Both the position numbers and the translations under genes were made by a program. Positions 12,305-14,054 of a stretch of 14,054 nt of DNA are shown here, piece by piece. The stretch covers positions 1 through 14,054 of the forward strand of contig JAHFKX010000013.1 of the NCBI GenBank assembly GCA_023245115.1, in the 5' to 3' direction. The notes beneath the pieces were generated by a model. The model ran no database searches, was not told the origin of the DNA, and saw only the letters and a program-made list of their open reading frames with translations. Position 1 is the first letter of the stretch. Each line of letters opens with the position of its first letter. The stretch comes from Candidatus Woesearchaeota archaeon. GTDB lineage: Archaea > Nanobdellota > Nanobdellia > UBA10117.

Positions 12305-13896
12305 GCCTCAAACTGTTTTATGTAATTCGCACAGCGTTCCAGCGTGCCGCTGATGTTTGACAGTCTATCGCGACGGTCCGGTAGGTCTTCTTTTATCTCC
12401 TTCATCCGTTTTTTTTCAAGGCCTTTGAGCAAAACCTGTGATTTATTACCAATAAAATAATCCCAATTACTATCAGTTAGGTTGTATCGCTGCTTCATAT
12501 CGCGCTCCAACTGTTTTCTGACAAATTCCAAAATATCACCGGACGATCCTTCGTTACATTTTTTGTAAACTAAGTCCGGCAGGATTTGCCGTAGTTCTTT
12601 TAATCTGCCCGGCTGAATGTTATTCTCTTCGTACAGCGCATCAATATCTAAATGCTCTGCCTCAGCTTTTTTACGTATGCGTATTTCCTTGGCAGCCTGT
12701 TGGAATAAAACTGTGGCTGTATCTGCGAAGGCTATTTCATCAGGATGGACATTCCACAGGCCTTTTGCGGTAAGCTGCCTGTTGTTTAATCTAAGCTCGA
12801 TGCACAGCTCGCCATCTTCTTTGGATATTTTACTGACTGTGCCCTGAGTTCTCAGCGGTACCTTTATAGTAGTTTCGCCCCAAAAATATCTTCCCACGTA
12901 TTCGCCATTTGCAGAGATAATAGCTACTTCATCGCCAACTATGAATGGCTTTTTGCGCCGCAGCAATAAACTAAGCATATCTATGCCTGTCTCTACGTCT
13001 CCCATTGCCCACTCGAGCATCCTGCCCGCCAGTGCTTTCAGGCCTTCCGGTATTTCGTGCGTTTCCTCTTTCTGTTTTCCAAACAAAGTCCTGGCCTTTC
13101 GCCCGACGTTTGCTGCCACGCCCTTGAATTCGCCAAGCATTATTTGTGTTTCATTAAGAGAATTATCATACTCAGACTTTATTGCCGAAGAATATGACTG
13201 CAGATAGGTTTCAAGCAGTTTGACAGTTGCTTCTGGCTCCACGGCCTGCGCATTTTTTATTATATTCCACGGCTCTTCGAGGCTCGCTGGCCTGCCAAAC
13301 GAATCTATTTCTTTAACTATTTCACTTGAAACACGTTGAGTTATGTCTTTTTCCATGCTGATTATTTTTTCTTCGAGCTGTTTTTTTTCCTGCTCCAGTT
13401 TTGGAACTTCTTCGCGGAAAACTAAGCAGATTGCAACATCTATCGGGCCTGCGTCAAGCAACGGCACTACGTGGCCATGGTTTGCCATCATCGCAAGATA
13501 TACTGCATGGTCAAAATTTGACTTGTCGCAAAACTTTATGTAGTGCTTCAGCACCTGCTCTGCCTGATTGCTGGCCAGCTTTTGCATTACCCGTGCAGCA
13601 GATATCCATGCCTCTGGGTTATGCGGCAAAAACTGCATAAGATAAAAATTATTCGACTCTATTTTTTCGGTTTTTCCGCGCGAGCATACGCGCCCTAAAT
13701 TATTCTCTCTCCTTGCGGCCAGAAAGGCAGCGTAGCCTTCCTCCGTGAAATTTGGCGCATCTTTATCTGAACGGTTATCTATGAACCCTGCAAGCGTGGA
13801 TAATAAATCTACGTCAAAGGATGCAAGCCGTTTCGCCTCTATTTCCTGCTCTCTTGCACGTCTCGCTAAAAGATTTTTTATTATTGTGTCTGTCAT
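12301..13896 (-). CDS. Large cytoplasmic coiled-coil protein of unknown function, 531 aa
   Basis: I do not recognise this protein. There is no signal peptide or membrane helix. The N-terminal part (1-160) is helical and resembles alpha-helical repeat material (PHNPEAWISAARVMQKL, VYLAMMANHGHVVPLL). Residues about 163-195 (EVPKLEQEKKQLEEKI and on) form a heptad-like coiled coil. About 315-372 (FIVGDEVAII, GRYFWGETTIKV, QGTVSKIS) is strand-rich and looks like a small SH3/KOW-like barrel. The rest is helical and highly charged, with KKRMKEIKEDLPDRRDRL near the end. The ATG at 13896 directly follows the stop of an upstream ORF (TAA-ATG), and GGTGAT 4 nt before it matches the extended archaeal Shine-Dalgarno. 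A large helical scaffold beside a small GTPase could be its partner, but that is only inference. Confidence 0.85.
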   Translation of the reverse strand: MTDTIIKNLLARRAREQEIEAKRLASFDVDLLSTLAGFIDNRSDKDAPNFTEEGYAAFLAARRENNLGRVCSRGKTEKIESNNFYLMQFLPHNPEAWISAARVMQKLASNQAEQVLKHYIKFCDKSNFDHAVYLAMMANHGHVVPLLDAGPIDVAICLVFREEVPKLEQEKKQLEEKIISMEKDITQRVSSEIVKEIDSFGRPASLEEPWNIIKNAQAVEPEATVKLLETYLQSYSSAIKSEYDNSLNETQIMLGEFKGVAANVGRKARTLFGKQKEETHEIPEGLKALAGRMLEWAMGDVETGIDMLSLLLRRKKPFIVGDEVAIISANGEYVGRYFWGETTIKVPLRTQGTVSKISKEDGELCIELRLNNRQLTAKGLWNVHPDEIAFADTATVLFQQAAKEIRIRKKAEAEHLDIDALYEENNIQPGRLKELRQILPDLVYKKCNEGSSGDILEFVRKQLERDMKQRYNLTDSNWDYFIGNKSQVLLKGLEKKRMKEIKEDLPDRRDRLSNISGTLERCANYIKQFEA

Positions 13897-14052
13897 TTAA
13901 TCACCACAGGGCGCTATCTCTATCTTGCCAAGCCTTTGCGCACCTTCCGCCCGATAACCTACTTGCCCACCAAATGGCTCGCCAAAAGCCTGCGGGTAGA
14001 ATAACTGTCTTATGGAGTTCATGACTAAACTGGCAACTACTTGATTACTCAT
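13897..14052 (-). CDS. Small protein upstream of the coiled-coil gene (51 aa as read; may extend beyond the window)
   Basis: An open frame starts at an ATG at 14052 (MSNQVVASLVMNSIRQLFYP) and ends GKIEIAPCGD with a TAA at 13897-13899. That stop is followed without a gap by the ATG of the 531-aa gene, and the last codons contain that gene's Shine-Dalgarno GGTGAT, so the two are very likely coupled in one operon. Whether the ATG at 14052 is the true start cannot be told, as the window ends two bases later. The middle is Gly/Phe/Gln-rich (QAFGEPFGGQVGYRAEG). I do not recognise a family. Confidence 0.55.
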   Translation of the reverse strand: MSNQVVASLVMNSIRQLFYPQAFGEPFGGQVGYRAEGAQRLGKIEIAPCGD

Positions 14053-14054
14053 AA

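Noticed and set aside
12617..14024. Plus-strand frames opposite the 531-aa gene
   Set aside because: Short, Ser/Phe/Cys-rich shadow frames without promoter or Shine-Dalgarno; the minus-strand frame is long and coupled to its upstream gene.

Overview
The window comes from an archaeon, most likely a small-genome DPANN-type lineage (Micrarchaeota, Diapherotrites or Aenigmarchaeota-like; the sequence alone does not decide which). Support: an archaeal elongation factor 1-beta preceded by its usual small zinc-finger gene, an archaeal-type TruD, a methanogen/DPANN-type S-layer protein, a Ras-like GTPase, and TATA boxes about 25 nt upstream of most start codons, which implies leaderless transcripts. 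Genes are tightly packed and convergent neighbours overlap at their stop codons. I see no tRNA, rRNA, CRISPR array, transposase or phage gene.

Layout. 1-1317: the 3' end of a possible P-loop kinase gene on +, the zinc-finger and EF-1beta genes on -, and a divergent small multidrug-export-type membrane protein on +. The last two units appear to share one palindromic TATA box. 1318-1490: an intergenic strip made almost entirely of consecutive, unrelated perfect hairpins. 1491-2615: truD, which carries a related hairpin pair inside its coding sequence. 2638-6312: a polytopic membrane protein resembling GT-C glycosyltransferases, a 178-aa orphan on -, a membrane GT2 glycosyltransferase, and a 266-aa orphan. 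6298-10600 on -: an envelope block with a membrane-anchored thioredoxin-like protein, its coupled single-TM partner, the major S-layer protein, and a small anchored cysteine-rich surface protein. 10687-12304 on +: an extended-SDR sugar-nucleotide epimerase/dehydratase and a degenerate Ras-like GTPase. 12301-14052 on -: a 531-aa cytoplasmic coiled-coil orphan and the end of a small gene directly upstream of it.

How it fits together (inference): S-layer, cysteine-rich protein, CxxC protein, GT2 enzyme, GT-C-like protein and SDR enzyme could jointly build, fold and glycosylate the cell surface. The least expected signal is a set of short hairpin elements at three places: the zinc-finger/EF-1beta spacer, the truD upstream region, and inside truD. 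The two hairpin pairs at truD share architecture, with one paired stem changed on both arms, suggesting a small palindromic repeat family that can also enter coding sequence in frame.
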